DNA from: Micromonospora peucetia
GTDB taxonomy: Bacteria; Actinomycetota; Actinomycetes; Mycobacteriales; Micromonosporaceae
Reading direction: 5' to 3'
Assembly: GCF_900091625.1 (NCBI RefSeq)
Contig: NZ_FMIC01000002.1
Location: forward strand, 4,092,001-4,156,000
DNA length: 64,000 nucleotides
Each line of letters opens with the position of its first letter. The first letter of the stretch is position 1. The notes below the pieces were generated by a model. The model searched no databases. It worked only from the letters and a program-made list of their open reading frames with translations, and was not told where the DNA came from. Both the position numbers and the translations under genes were made by a program. Below are positions 1-10,322 of this stretch, in pieces.

Positions 1-456
1 GCGGCGATGAGTCTCGGCGGCATCGTCGGCGCGCTGCTGGCCACCACACTCGGCCGGCGACTCGGCTCCGCCCGGGCCATGTTCCTGGCGGCGGCGTTCA
101 CCGGACCGCCGGCGTTGCTCATCCCGCTCGCCGGGCCCGGCGAGCAGCTCGCCCTGCCGGCGATCGGGGGGATGCTGGTCAGCTTCGGGGTGGCCGTCGG
201 GAACGTGCTCAAGGGCAGCTTCCGGCAGACCTACACCCCGCACCAACTGCTGGGCCGCGTCACGGTGAGCATGCACATGCTCAACTACGGCACGATCCCG
301 CTGGCTGCGGTGCTGGCCGGGGCGGTCGGCTCGGCGTACGGAGCCGGCACCGCGATCGCGGTGATGACAGGCTGGCTGGCGCTCACCCCGGCGATCCTGC
401 TGATCGGGCCGCTACGGCAGCGACGGGACCTGCCCGTCGCGCCGAAGCTGCCCTGA
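1..456 (+). CDS. MFS transporter, C-terminal part (5' end outside window)
   Basis: The reading frame is already open at base 1, so only the last ~150 residues are present. They form hydrophobic helices separated by short basic loops such as TTLGRRLGSAR and FRQTYTPHQLLGRV. That loop and the GGIVGALLATTLGRRLG stretch are typical of the second half of major facilitator superfamily drug-efflux-like permeases. The substrate cannot be read from this fragment. The gene ends at a TGA just before a GC-rich hairpin and converges on the cold-shock gene. The family call is fairly secure; the function is not. Confidence 0.75.
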   Translation, partial: AAMSLGGIVGALLATTLGRRLGSARAMFLAAAFTGPPALLIPLAGPGEQLALPAIGGMLVSFGVAVGNVLKGSFRQTYTPHQLLGRVTVSMHMLNYGTIPLAAVLAGAVGSAYGAGTAIAVMTGWLALTPAILLIGPLRQRRDLPVAPKLP

Positions 457-466
457 GACGCGCTGC

Positions 467-493
467 GGCGGCGGCCGTCAACCGGCCGCCGCC
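467..493. terminator. Bidirectional hairpin between MFS gene and csp
   Basis: The arms at 467-477 and 483-493 are perfect 11-bp complements (GGCGGCGGCCG and its complement) around the 5-nt loop TCAAC. It lies between the stop codons of two convergent genes, so it probably terminates both. There is no U-tract, as is usual in actinomycetes. Confidence 0.6.
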
Positions 494-505
494 ACCGGCA
501 CGGAT

Positions 506-709
506 CTACAGAGGACGGACGTTGTCCGCCTGCGGACCCTTCTGCCCCTGGGTCACCTCGAACTCGACCTTCTGGCCCTCGTTCAGCTCCCGGTAACCAC
601 TCGACGCGATGGCCGAGTAGTGGACGAATACGTCCGGCCCTCCGCCGTCCTGCTCGATGAAGCCGAAGCCCTTTTCCGAGTTGAACCACTTAACCGTGCC
701 GGTTGCCAT
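506..709 (-). CDS. cspA: Cold-shock protein (CspA family)
   Basis: The 67-residue product is a complete single cold-shock domain, starting [18 protein letters not shown]. The RNA-binding motifs RNP1 (KGFGFI) and RNP2 (VFVHYSAI) are intact, so it should bind single-stranded RNA and DNA as an RNA chaperone. The length is normal for the family. A GGGAGAG ribosome site lies 5 nt before the ATG. The 5' leader contains a small hairpin (741-746 paired with 750-755, loop TTC), which may matter for mRNA folding as in other csp leaders; that is inference. The gene stands alone, divergent from the methyltransferase gene. Confidence 0.95.
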   Translation of the reverse strand: MATGTVKWFNSEKGFGFIEQDGGGPDVFVHYSAIASSGYRELNEGQKVEFEVTQGQKGPQADNVRPL

Positions 710-895
710 GCATCTCTCCCTGTTCCAAAGCGGGTGACCCTCGGTCTTCGACCGATGATCGCCCGGTGCTACCCCGAGAGTAGCTGGCCAAACCCGGATC
801 CGCTGGCCGAAGTGCCGCAGGTAATGCGGTGAACTCTCGGCGCGGGCGACGCGAATGCCGGGCGGTGCCCACCGACCTGCGGCATGCTTGCCCCG

Positions 896-1579
896 ATGAG
901 GGGTGCCACAGCCGACGCGCTGACCGAGCTGGAGCAGGAAATCGACGCTCCGGGCGGCGGGCTGGACCGGCTCCGGCTGGTGCCGATCCCGTTCGTCCCC
1001 GAGGTCCGGCTACACCTGGCCGAGGACGCCATCGTCTGGTGGGCCCGGATGGAGGCGTACGCCGGGCACGCCCTGCCCGCGCCGTACTGGGCCTCGGTCT
1101 GGGCCGGCGGCCAGGCCCTCGCCCGTCACCTGCTGGACCACCCCGAACTCGCGGCCGGACGCCGGGTGCTCGACCTCGCCGCCGGGTCCGGCCTGGTGGC
1201 GGTCGCCGCCGCGCTCGCCGGCGCCGAGCGGGTGGTCGCCAACGACATCGATCCGTACGCGGTCGCGGCGGTGACCGTCAACGCCCGGGCCAACCGTGTG
1301 ACGGTGGCGGCCACCGGCGGCGACCTGCTCGACTCCGACCCAGACGAGGTGGACCTGCTGGTGGCCGGGGACGTGCTCTACGACCCGATGATGGCCGCGC
1401 GGGTGCTGCCCTTCCTGCAACGTGCCGCCGCCACGGGCGCCGACGTGCTGATCGGCGACCCCGGGCGGGGCCACCTGCCGCCGGGCGTGTTGACGGCGGT
1501 GGCGAGCTACCCCGTGCCGACCACCGAGCCCTCCGTCGACTCGTCCATGCGCCGGGTACAGGTGCTGCGCCCCCGGTGA
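896..1579 (+). CDS. Class I SAM-dependent methyltransferase (protein/nicotinamide N-methyltransferase-like)
   Basis: The 227-residue product has SAM motif I ([15 protein letters not shown]), an acidic loop ([11 protein letters not shown]) that should hold the ribose, and the later strand [10 protein letters not shown]. This pattern is seen in the small methyltransferases annotated as nicotinamide N-methyltransferase-like or ETF-beta/L11 lysine methyltransferase-like. The substrate is unknown. An in-frame ATG also exists at 884. I chose 896 (MRGATADAL) because CATGCT at 883-888 followed by 7 nt fits the -10/leaderless arrangement seen elsewhere in the window. The gene is monocistronic between csp and the DedA gene. 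Confidence 0.8.
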   Translation: MRGATADALTELEQEIDAPGGGLDRLRLVPIPFVPEVRLHLAEDAIVWWARMEAYAGHALPAPYWASVWAGGQALARHLLDHPELAAGRRVLDLAAGSGLVAVAAALAGAERVVANDIDPYAVAAVTVNARANRVTVAATGGDLLDSDPDEVDLLVAGDVLYDPMMAARVLPFLQRAAATGADVLIGDPGRGHLPPGVLTAVASYPVPTTEPSVDSSMRRVQVLRPR

Positions 1580-1665
1580 CCACGGGGCTCTCAGGGTCGA
1601 CCCCGAGACCGATACCAGGGGGCGGTGGGGGAACGGACCCGATGCCCGGGGTGGCCGGGCGGCCA

Positions 1666-1671
1666 TAGCGT
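1666..1671 (+). promoter_or_regulatory. -10 hexamer TAGCGT for leaderless DedA gene
   Basis: TAGCGT matches TANNNT and sits 7 nt before the ATG at 1679, which predicts transcription starting at or next to the start codon. No Shine-Dalgarno sequence is present. Confidence 0.45.
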
Positions 1672-1678
1672 ACGGGGC

Positions 1679-2290
1679 ATGTCGGATTGGCTGACCCAGC
1701 TCGGAGAGCTCCCCACCACCCTGCTCATGGGGGTGCTCGGGGTGGTGATGCTCTTCGACGCCGTACCACTGCTCGGGGTGTTGGTCCCCGGCGACGTGGC
1801 GATCCTGGCCGCGATGGGGGTCGGCGGCCCGACCACCGGCGTCGTCACCTTCGCGGTCGTGGTGGCCGGCTGCCTCGCCGGCTGGTCGCTGAGCTTCCTC
1901 GCCGGCCGCCGCTTCGGCGACCGCCTGCGGCGCAGCCGCTTCGGCGACTGGATCGGCGAGGAGCGCTGGGCGGCGGCGGAGGGAATCCTCCAGCGCGGGG
2001 GCGGCCGGATGGTGGTGGTCGCGCCCTTCCTACCGGTGTTCAACGCGCTGCTGCCGCTGGCGGCGGGCGGGCTGCGGATGTCGTACCCGCGCTTCCTCGG
2101 CTGCGCGACGCTCGGCGCGGCTGCCTGGGCCGGTCTCTACCTGGCGCTGGGCACCGCCTCGCGGTCGCTGACCGGGCTGCTGCCGGGGGAGTCCAGCCCG
2201 ATGCTGGTCACCATGGCGGTCGGCGTGCTGCTGGCGGGTGTGGTGCTGATGGGCACCCGGCGCCGACTGCGCGCGGTCACCGGGGCCTGA
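1679..2290 (+). CDS. DedA-family membrane protein
   Basis: The product has 203 residues and starts MSDWLTQLGELPTTLL. It has the DedA/SNARE-associated (PF09335) layout: hydrophobic helices, a central SFLAGRRFGDRLRRSRFGDW stretch, and the conserved GGRMVVVAPFLPVFNALLPLAAG region, with R and P residues typical of this transporter-like superfamily. DedA proteins are inner-membrane proteins linked to undecaprenyl-phosphate or phospholipid flipping and envelope homeostasis; the specific role here is unknown. An in-frame ATG at 1625 would add 18 uncharacteristic residues and overlap the predicted -10 box, so 1679 is preferred. It converges on the metallo-hydrolase gene. Confidence 0.85.
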   Translation: MSDWLTQLGELPTTLLMGVLGVVMLFDAVPLLGVLVPGDVAILAAMGVGGPTTGVVTFAVVVAGCLAGWSLSFLAGRRFGDRLRRSRFGDWIGEERWAAAEGILQRGGGRMVVVAPFLPVFNALLPLAAGGLRMSYPRFLGCATLGAAAWAGLYLALGTASRSLTGLLPGESSPMLVTMAVGVLLAGVVLMGTRRRLRAVTGA

Positions 2291-2318
2291 CCTGAGCCAG
2301 AGGGGGGCCGACGGGGGG

Positions 2319-2353
2319 AGCGGGGCCGGGCGCGGATCGCGCCCGGCCCCGCT
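2319..2353. terminator. Bidirectional terminator hairpin
   Basis: A perfect 16-bp stem (2319-2334 with 2338-2353) has a 3-nt GAT loop. It is placed between the converging stops of the DedA and metallo-hydrolase genes. Confidence 0.75.
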
Positions 2354-2358
2354 GACGG

Positions 2359-3012
2359 TCACCAGCCGCGGGCGCGCCACTGGGGCAACGCGGGGCGTTC
2401 CGCGCCGAGCGTGCTGTCCTTGCCGTGACCCGGGTAGAACCAGGTCTCGTCGGGCAACCGGTCGAAGAGCTTGTGCTCGACGTCGTCGATGAGCGCGGCG
2501 AACCGATCCGGGTCCTTGTCGGTGTTGCCAATTCCACCCGGAAAGAGGCTGTCGCCGGTGAACAGGTGCGGGGTGCCCGCCGGGTCGCGGTAGAGCAGCG
2601 CGATCGAGCCGGGGGTGTGCCCCTTGACGTGGATGACCTCCAGCGCGCACCCGCCGACCGGCACGCTGTCACCGTCGGCGAGTGTCCCGGCCTCGATCGG
2701 CAGACCGGCCGCGTCGTCGGCGTGCACCAGCGGGCGGGCGCCCGTCTTGGCGACCACCTCCTCCAGCGCCACCCAGTGGTCCATGTGCTGGTGGGTGGTG
2801 ACCACGGTGGTCAGCCCCGCGTCGCCCACCAGTTCGAGCAGCCGGGGCGCCTCGTTGGCGGCGTCGATCAGCACCTGCTCGCCGGTGGCCCGGCAACGCA
2901 GCAGGTAGGCGTTGTTGTCCATCGGGCCCACCGACACCTTGGTGATGGTGAGCTGGTCGAGCTCGCGTACGGCCGGCGTACCGCCGGGCGTGACGTCTCC
3001 GCTGTAGGTCAT
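2359..3012 (-). CDS. MBL-fold metallo-hydrolase (glyoxalase II-like)
   Basis: The 217-residue product shows the metallo-beta-lactamase motif THQHMDHW, the downstream ligands GHTPGSIAL and FTGDSLF, and the final PGHGKDS. It should therefore bind one or two metal ions and hydrolyse a thioester or similar bond, as hydroxyacylglutathione hydrolases do. In an actinomycete the physiological thiol would be mycothiol, which is inference. An alternative ATG at 3030 (MDIDDLMTYSG) would overlap the preceding gene by 10 bp; 3012 leaves 8 bp. It lies directly behind the maleylpyruvate isomerase-like gene on the same strand. Members of that family can also be thiol-dependent, so a shared thiol-detoxification role is possible. 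Confidence 0.88.
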   Translation of the reverse strand: MTYSGDVTPGGTPAVRELDQLTITKVSVGPMDNNAYLLRCRATGEQVLIDAANEAPRLLELVGDAGLTTVVTTHQHMDHWVALEEVVAKTGARPLVHADDAAGLPIEAGTLADGDSVPVGGCALEVIHVKGHTPGSIALLYRDPAGTPHLFTGDSLFPGGIGNTDKDPDRFAALIDDVEHKLFDRLPDETWFYPGHGKDSTLGAERPALPQWRARGW

Positions 3013-3020
3013 GAGGTCGT

Positions 3021-3737
3021 CTATATCCATTCCGGTGGTTGCGGCAGGGAGCCGTCGGGGGTGACGGCCAGCACGGTGCCGGGGCTGCGGCCGATCAGCC
3101 AGGCGGCGAGTTCGGGGGCGGCGCCGGTGACCGTGGGCGCGGCGGTCCGGTCGCCGACGACCAGTTCGTGTCTGCTGCCGTCGAAGCGCAGCACCATCGG
3201 CGGTACGTCGGAGCGGTCGGCGAGGTCGGCGGCCACCTCGTGCAGCAGCCGGTGGCCGAACGCCTCGGTCCAGTCGTTCGGCCGGTAGCCGGCGTCGAGG
3301 TCCACGTGGTGCACCTCGATCTCGCGCAGCCGGCCCCAGACCAGCATGGCCGCCGGCCAGGGGCCGCGCCGCGTCTGAACCGTGGCCGCCCAGGCCTCGA
3401 CCGGCATCGCGGCGACCGCCTCGGCGAACCGGTCGGCTGAGCGGCGTAGGTCGTCCAGGTGGGCGTCGGGCGGTCGGGCGGCGCCGGCCTCGATGTCGGC
3501 GTCCCGGGCGGTGGCTGAGGCGTACATCGGGATCGGCTCGCCGGTGCGGGCCGCGGTGAGCAGATTGACGAAGCCGTCGGCGTTGCGGGCCAGATGAGCC
3601 AGGACGTGCCCCCGGCTCCAGGCTGGCAGCAGCGACGCGGCGGCGAGGCCGGTGTCGTCGAGGGCGGCCGTGGTCCGCAGCAGACGGTCCGTGGCCGCGT
3701 CCACCTCGCCCGTCAGCAGAAGCGGATCCATGGTCAC
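3021..3737 (-). CDS. Maleylpyruvate isomerase family / DinB-like metal-binding protein
   Basis: The 238-residue product begins with the four-helix DinB-like domain of the mycothiol-dependent maleylpyruvate isomerase family. LLPAWSRGHVLAHLARNADG carries the characteristic His and Asn positions, and WGRLREIEVHHVDLDAGY carries the later metal-binding HHVD motif. The C-terminal ~80 residues resemble the SCP2-like domain often attached (LRFDGSRHELVVG). Reaction and substrate are unknown; known members use mycothiol. The GTG at 3737 is used because TAGGGT at 3749-3744 lies 6 nt upstream, consistent with leaderless initiation; an ATG at 3731 is the alternative. Confidence 0.85.
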   Translation of the reverse strand: MTMDPLLLTGEVDAATDRLLRTTAALDDTGLAAASLLPAWSRGHVLAHLARNADGFVNLLTAARTGEPIPMYASATARDADIEAGAARPPDAHLDDLRRSADRFAEAVAAMPVEAWAATVQTRRGPWPAAMLVWGRLREIEVHHVDLDAGYRPNDWTEAFGHRLLHEVAADLADRSDVPPMVLRFDGSRHELVVGDRTAAPTVTGAAPELAAWLIGRSPGTVLAVTPDGSLPQPPEWI

Positions 3738-3743
3738 CCACCG

Positions 3744-3749
3744 ACCCTA
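3744..3749 (-). promoter_or_regulatory. -10 hexamer TAGGGT for leaderless maleylpyruvate isomerase-like gene
   Basis: Read on the minus strand, TAGGGT is followed by 6 nt and then the GTG at 3737. No ribosome-binding site is visible. Confidence 0.45.
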
Positions 3750-3908
3750 TCCGCCGGTCGGCCCCGCGTCGCCGGGGAAATCGCTTTCGGCGCGTCGCGG
3801 CGCGTCCTACCGTCGGCATCGAACGCGGCACCGGGACGACGGGGAGGTGGTGGTGACCATGCCGGTAGCAGCACGTGCGTCAACCGCTCCGACACCGATG
3901 AGGATGCC

Positions 3909-4961
3909 ATGACCATCGACCTGACCGCCCTCGGCTGGGACGCCGACCGGGCGGCACACGCACGACGACGCGGCGGGCACCGGCCGGGCCGGGTGGCCCG
4001 GGTGGACCGCGGGGTCTGCACCGTGCTCTGCGCGGACGGCCCGGTCCGCGCCACCCTGGGCGGGGCGGTCCTGGCCGCCGCCGCCCGCGACCTGACCCGG
4101 CTGCCCTGCGCGGGGGACTGGGTGCTGCTGGGCACCTGGCCCGACCGCAACGTCACCGTGGAGGCGGTGCTGCCACGGCGCACCGCCCTCGTCCGGCGGA
4201 CCGCCGGCAAGGATGCCAGCGGCCAGGTGCTGGCCGCCAACCTCGACGCCGCCGCCGTGGTGGAGCCGGTGCACCCCGAGCCGGACGTGGGCCGGATCGA
4301 GCGGCTGCTCTCCCTGGCGCACGAGTCCGGCGCCCGGCCGCTGGTCGTGCTCACCAAGGCCGACCTGGCGGCCGACCCGGAGGCCGTCGCGCGCCAGCTC
4401 GCCGGGGTCGCCCCGGGAGTGCCGGTGCTGGCCGTCAGCGCCGAGCGCGGCACCGGGCTCGACCCGCTGCGCGCCGAAGTGGCGCCCGGCCGCACGCTCG
4501 GCCTGCTCGGCCCGTCCGGCGCCGGCAAGTCGAGCCTGGTCAACGCGCTGGCCGGGGCGGCGCTGATGCCCACCCAGGCGATCCGGCGGGTCGACGGCAA
4601 GGGCCGGCACACCACCACCTGGCGGGCGCTGCTCCCGGTGCCCGGTGGTGGCGCGGTGCTGGACACCCCGGGGGTGCGGGCGGTCGGCCTGCTGGACGGC
4701 TCGGCGGGGCTGGACCGGGCGTTCGCCGACATCGCCGAGCTGGCCACCGGCTGCCGGTACGCCGACTGCGGGCACGACGGTGAACCGGCCTGCGCGGTAC
4801 GTGAGGCACTGGAGAGCGGCGAGCTGCCGGCACGTCGCTGGGAGAGCTGGCGGCGGTTGCAGCGGGAGGTGGCGTACGAGAGCCGACGCAGGGAGACACG
4901 GCTGGCCGCGGCGCGGCGTGGCGGCTGGCGCTCCGGCCGGCGGCGGACCGCCCGCCCCTGA
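3909..4961 (+). CDS. rsgA: Small-ribosomal-subunit biogenesis GTPase RsgA
   Basis: The 350-residue product has the circularly permuted GTPase order of RsgA/YjeQ: an N-terminal OB-like region, then G4 (LTKADL), then the P-loop GPSGAGKSS near residue 200, then G3 (DTPGVR). A C-terminal zinc knuckle of Cys/His residues follows (CRYADCGHDGEPAC). RsgA binds the 30S decoding centre and checks late assembly. The start at 3909 gives MTIDLTALGWD, the usual actinobacterial N-terminus; the frame is open further upstream, but that part is not conserved-looking. The C-terminus ends in an Arg-rich tail. It is followed by a hairpin and then uvrA. Confidence 0.95.
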   Translation: MTIDLTALGWDADRAAHARRRGGHRPGRVARVDRGVCTVLCADGPVRATLGGAVLAAAARDLTRLPCAGDWVLLGTWPDRNVTVEAVLPRRTALVRRTAGKDASGQVLAANLDAAAVVEPVHPEPDVGRIERLLSLAHESGARPLVVLTKADLAADPEAVARQLAGVAPGVPVLAVSAERGTGLDPLRAEVAPGRTLGLLGPSGAGKSSLVNALAGAALMPTQAIRRVDGKGRHTTTWRALLPVPGGGAVLDTPGVRAVGLLDGSAGLDRAFADIAELATGCRYADCGHDGEPACAVREALESGELPARRWESWRRLQREVAYESRRRETRLAAARRGGWRSGRRRTARP

Positions 4962-4970
4962 CGGGTACGC

Positions 4971-5004
4971 GCGGGCGGGGTCGGCCAAGGCCGGCTCCGC
5001 CCGC
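4971..5004 (+). terminator. Terminator hairpin after rsgA
   Basis: The arms 4971-4986 and 4989-5004 pair over 16 positions with two G-U wobbles, starting 9 nt after the rsgA stop and followed by TTCTGT. The remaining ~200 bases up to uvrA hold no gene. A TAGAGT hexamer at 5090-5095 is a possible uvrA -10 box. I saw no LexA-type operator. Confidence 0.6.
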
Positions 5005-5212
5005 TTCTGTGCGTGCCGCCCTCTGCGTGCGGCGGACCGGCCTGAGCTGGGGGAACGTGCCGGCGGGGGAAAGTGTCGTACCTCGGGGCTAGAGTTGCCG
5101 AGGCGCCTTTCTGCGTGCCCACAACCACTCAAACAGCCGCTCAGACACCGCTCAGAACAGCTTTGGAGCGGACATTTCTTCCTCATCTTCTTCACCCGGG
5201 AGTACACGGACA

Positions 5213-8152
<2,940 letters not shown>

Positions 8153-8195
8153 CGGCGCGTCTCCCGACCGCCGGCCCGGGCGAATCGCTGACCCC

Positions 8196-8233
8196 GGCTG
8201 TCCGGGCGGCCTGTACGGCCCGTCCGGACAGCC
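8196..8233 (+). terminator. Terminator hairpin after uvrA
   Basis: GGCTGTCCGG and its perfect complement form the outer 10 bp, and an inner GGCC/GGCC pairing follows a small bulge. It starts 44 nt behind the uvrA stop. Confidence 0.6.
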
Positions 8234-8335
8234 CCGCGGTCGCCGATCGGGTGAACCGTCGGGCAGAGTTCTCCGTGTACCCGAATGTGGCCGCAGATCA
8301 TGACCAGGCGGCGGCAGCCGAGAGAAGGGCGAGGC

Positions 8336-8818
8336 ATGAGTGACGATCAGGAGCTGACCGGGCCGGCGACACGGACGCGACGTACCCTGCTCGCGGGCGC
8401 GGGCGCCGTCGGCGCGGCGGTGGTCCTGGCCGCCTGCGGCAGCGACGACTCCGGCGACCCGGCAGCCCCGACCAGCGGCGGCCCGGCGGTGCCCAGCACC
8501 GGAGACGCCGGCGGCGGCGACCGCGAGGGCGCGCAGTCGCTGGCCCGTACGGCCGACATCCCGGTCGGCGGCGGCGCCGTCTACCCCGCCCAGGGTGTGG
8601 TGATCACCCAACCGCGTGCGGGCGAGTTCAAGGGGTTCGACTCGATCTGCACCCACCAGGGCTGCCCGGTGACGAACGTCGACGGCGGCACCATCAACTG
8701 CACCTGCCACTTCAGCAAGTTCTCGATCGAGGACGGCTCGGTGAAGGGCGGCCCGGCCACCAAGCCTCTCCCGGCGAAGAACGTCAAGGTCACCGGCGAC
8801 CAGATCTCGCTGGCCTGA
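8336..8818 (+). CDS. Secreted Rieske [2Fe-2S] lipoprotein
   Basis: The 160-residue product starts MSDDQELTGPATRTRRTLLA. It has a twin-arginine signal (RRTLLAGAGAVGAA) running into the lipobox LAAC, so it should be folded in the cytoplasm, exported by Tat and lipidated on the outer membrane face. A Gly/Pro/Asp-rich linker leads to a Rieske domain with CTHQGC and CTCHFSKF, giving the two Cys and two His ligands of a [2Fe-2S] centre. Small Rieske lipoproteins of this kind are common in actinomycetes, and their electron partner is usually unknown. It converges on an MFS gene across a hairpin. Confidence 0.9.
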   Translation: MSDDQELTGPATRTRRTLLAGAGAVGAAVVLAACGSDDSGDPAAPTSGGPAVPSTGDAGGGDREGAQSLARTADIPVGGGAVYPAQGVVITQPRAGEFKGFDSICTHQGCPVTNVDGGTINCTCHFSKFSIEDGSVKGGPATKPLPAKNVKVTGDQISLA

Positions 8819-8828
8819 CCGGTCGGGT

Positions 8829-8860
8829 GGGGCCGGCGATCCGACCTGGCCGCCGGCCCC
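8829..8860. terminator. Bidirectional terminator hairpin
   Basis: Perfect 10-bp arms (8829-8838, 8851-8860) with a 12-nt loop lie between the converging Rieske and MFS stop codons. Confidence 0.55.
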
Positions 8861-8892
8861 GCTCAGCCCGCCGACCGGGCAGTCAGCCGCGC

Positions 8893-10170
8893 TCAGTCCG
8901 CTGCGGCGCTCGCCCCGACCGCCGACGGACGGTCCGCCGGCGTCGGCTCCCGCAGGGAGTTCGGTGGCAGAACCCGTTCCAGCCGCAGGATGCCGGCGAC
9001 GCCGACGGCGTTGAGCAGCGCCAGCGCCAGCCAGGGCGCGGCGGTGTCGACCTCGTACAGGGTGCCGAAGAAGGCCGGCGCGACCATCGAGGCGATGACG
9101 AAGGAATACTGGAAGGCCGCCAGGTAGCGGCCCCGGGCGGCGACCGGTGCGGCAGCCGCGGCCAGCGCGGCGGACGCCGGCGCGTGCACCAGTTCCGCCA
9201 CGGTGAACAGCAGCGTCGCCGTGACGAGCAGTGCGGCGACCACGCCGAGGCGCCCCGGGCCGAGGGCGGCCATGGCGATGCCCCAGGCCGTCCACAGGGC
9301 CGCGGCCAGCGCGATCGTTCGGGTGCGGCGGTGGCGTGGCAGGCGGGTGCCGACGGGCGCGGACAGCAGGGCGACGAGGAACGCGTTGCCGGCCAGGATG
9401 CCGGAGGTCAGCCACGCGGGTCCCCGCAGGTCCGTGAGCATCACCGTGGGCAGGGCCAGGCCGAGCATCATGCTGCTCAGCGCGAAGACGGTGTTCAGGC
9501 CGATGAGGGCGAGGAACGGCCGGTCCCGGACCAGGGTCGCGTACCCGCCCCGCCCCTTGTCCGCCGGGCGGACGGCGGCCGGCGGGATCCGCACGCACGC
9601 GGCGATGAGCACCGCGGCGAGGGCGAAGCAGGCCGCCGCCACGTAGGCCACCGCGCGGTAGGTGCCCGCCCGCCCGTCGGCCACCACCACCCCGGTGGTC
9701 AGACCCCCCACCGCCAACCCGGCGGTACGGGCGCCGTTGCTGATCGCGTACCAGGTGTCCCGGGTCCAGCCGCCCGGACTGCCGTCGGCGTAGTCGGCGA
9801 CCGCGGTGAAGACGGCGGACCAGAAGAACCGCACCCCGACGGCGACCAGCGCCGCCGCCGCGAAGACGCCGACCGGGCTCCGCACCCAGGCGTACGCCAG
9901 GTAGCCGGCCGCCTGGAGCAGTTGGGCGGCGACGACCACGGGCAGCGCGCCCACCCGGTCGGCCAGCGCCCCCGCCCAGAGCGGCACCGGGAGGGTGAGC
10001 ACGGTCGCCGCGCTGAGCAGCACCCCGAGCAGCGCCAGCGGCACGTCGGTCAGCCGCAGGAAGTACACCAGCGACAGGGGTAGGAACAGCCCGTTGCCGA
10101 CTGAGTCGACGGTGAGCGCCGCCACGAGGATCGCACCCCCTCGGCTGCGTCCCGCGCGGTTCGTACCCAT
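8893..10170 (-). CDS. MFS transporter
   Basis: The 425-residue product has about twelve hydrophobic segments and the MFS loop signature between helices 2 and 3 (LWAGALADRVGALPV). Overall it fits the drug:H+ antiporter type, but the substrate cannot be read. The ATG at 10170 gives MGTNRAGRSRGG and is preceded by a purine-rich stretch (GAGGGGGG). TAGCAT on the minus strand at 10217-10212 is a possible -10 element. It is divergent from uvrC across a 152-bp spacer. Confidence 0.85.
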   Translation of the reverse strand: MGTNRAGRSRGGAILVAALTVDSVGNGLFLPLSLVYFLRLTDVPLALLGVLLSAATVLTLPVPLWAGALADRVGALPVVVAAQLLQAAGYLAYAWVRSPVGVFAAAALVAVGVRFFWSAVFTAVADYADGSPGGWTRDTWYAISNGARTAGLAVGGLTTGVVVADGRAGTYRAVAYVAAACFALAAVLIAACVRIPPAAVRPADKGRGGYATLVRDRPFLALIGLNTVFALSSMMLGLALPTVMLTDLRGPAWLTSGILAGNAFLVALLSAPVGTRLPRHRRTRTIALAAALWTAWGIAMAALGPGRLGVVAALLVTATLLFTVAELVHAPASAALAAAAAPVAARGRYLAAFQYSFVIASMVAPAFFGTLYEVDTAAPWLALALLNAVGVAGILRLERVLPPNSLREPTPADRPSAVGASAAAD

Positions 10171-10309
10171 CTGCTGCGCCCCCCTCGTGTCGCCTCCTCG
10201 GCCAGGGGCGGATGCTAGCCGGGGGCGTTTCCGGCGGGCACCGGATTTGACCGGGCCGCCGGGGCGGCCCGGCCGGATTCGGCGTTCCGGGGCTGTCGGG
10301 GGCGCGGAC

Positions 10310-10315
10310 TAGGCT
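10310..10315 (+). promoter_or_regulatory. -10 hexamer TAGGCT for leaderless uvrC
   Basis: TAGGCT is followed by exactly 7 nt (TGCTGCC) and then the uvrC GTG. No Shine-Dalgarno sequence lies between them. Confidence 0.5.
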
Positions 10316-10322
10316 TGCTGCC

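Noticed and set aside
4962..5212. LexA/SOS operator upstream of uvrA
   Set aside because: I looked for a GAAC-N4-GTTC-type site and did not find one; GGGAACGTGC near 5051 lacks the second half.
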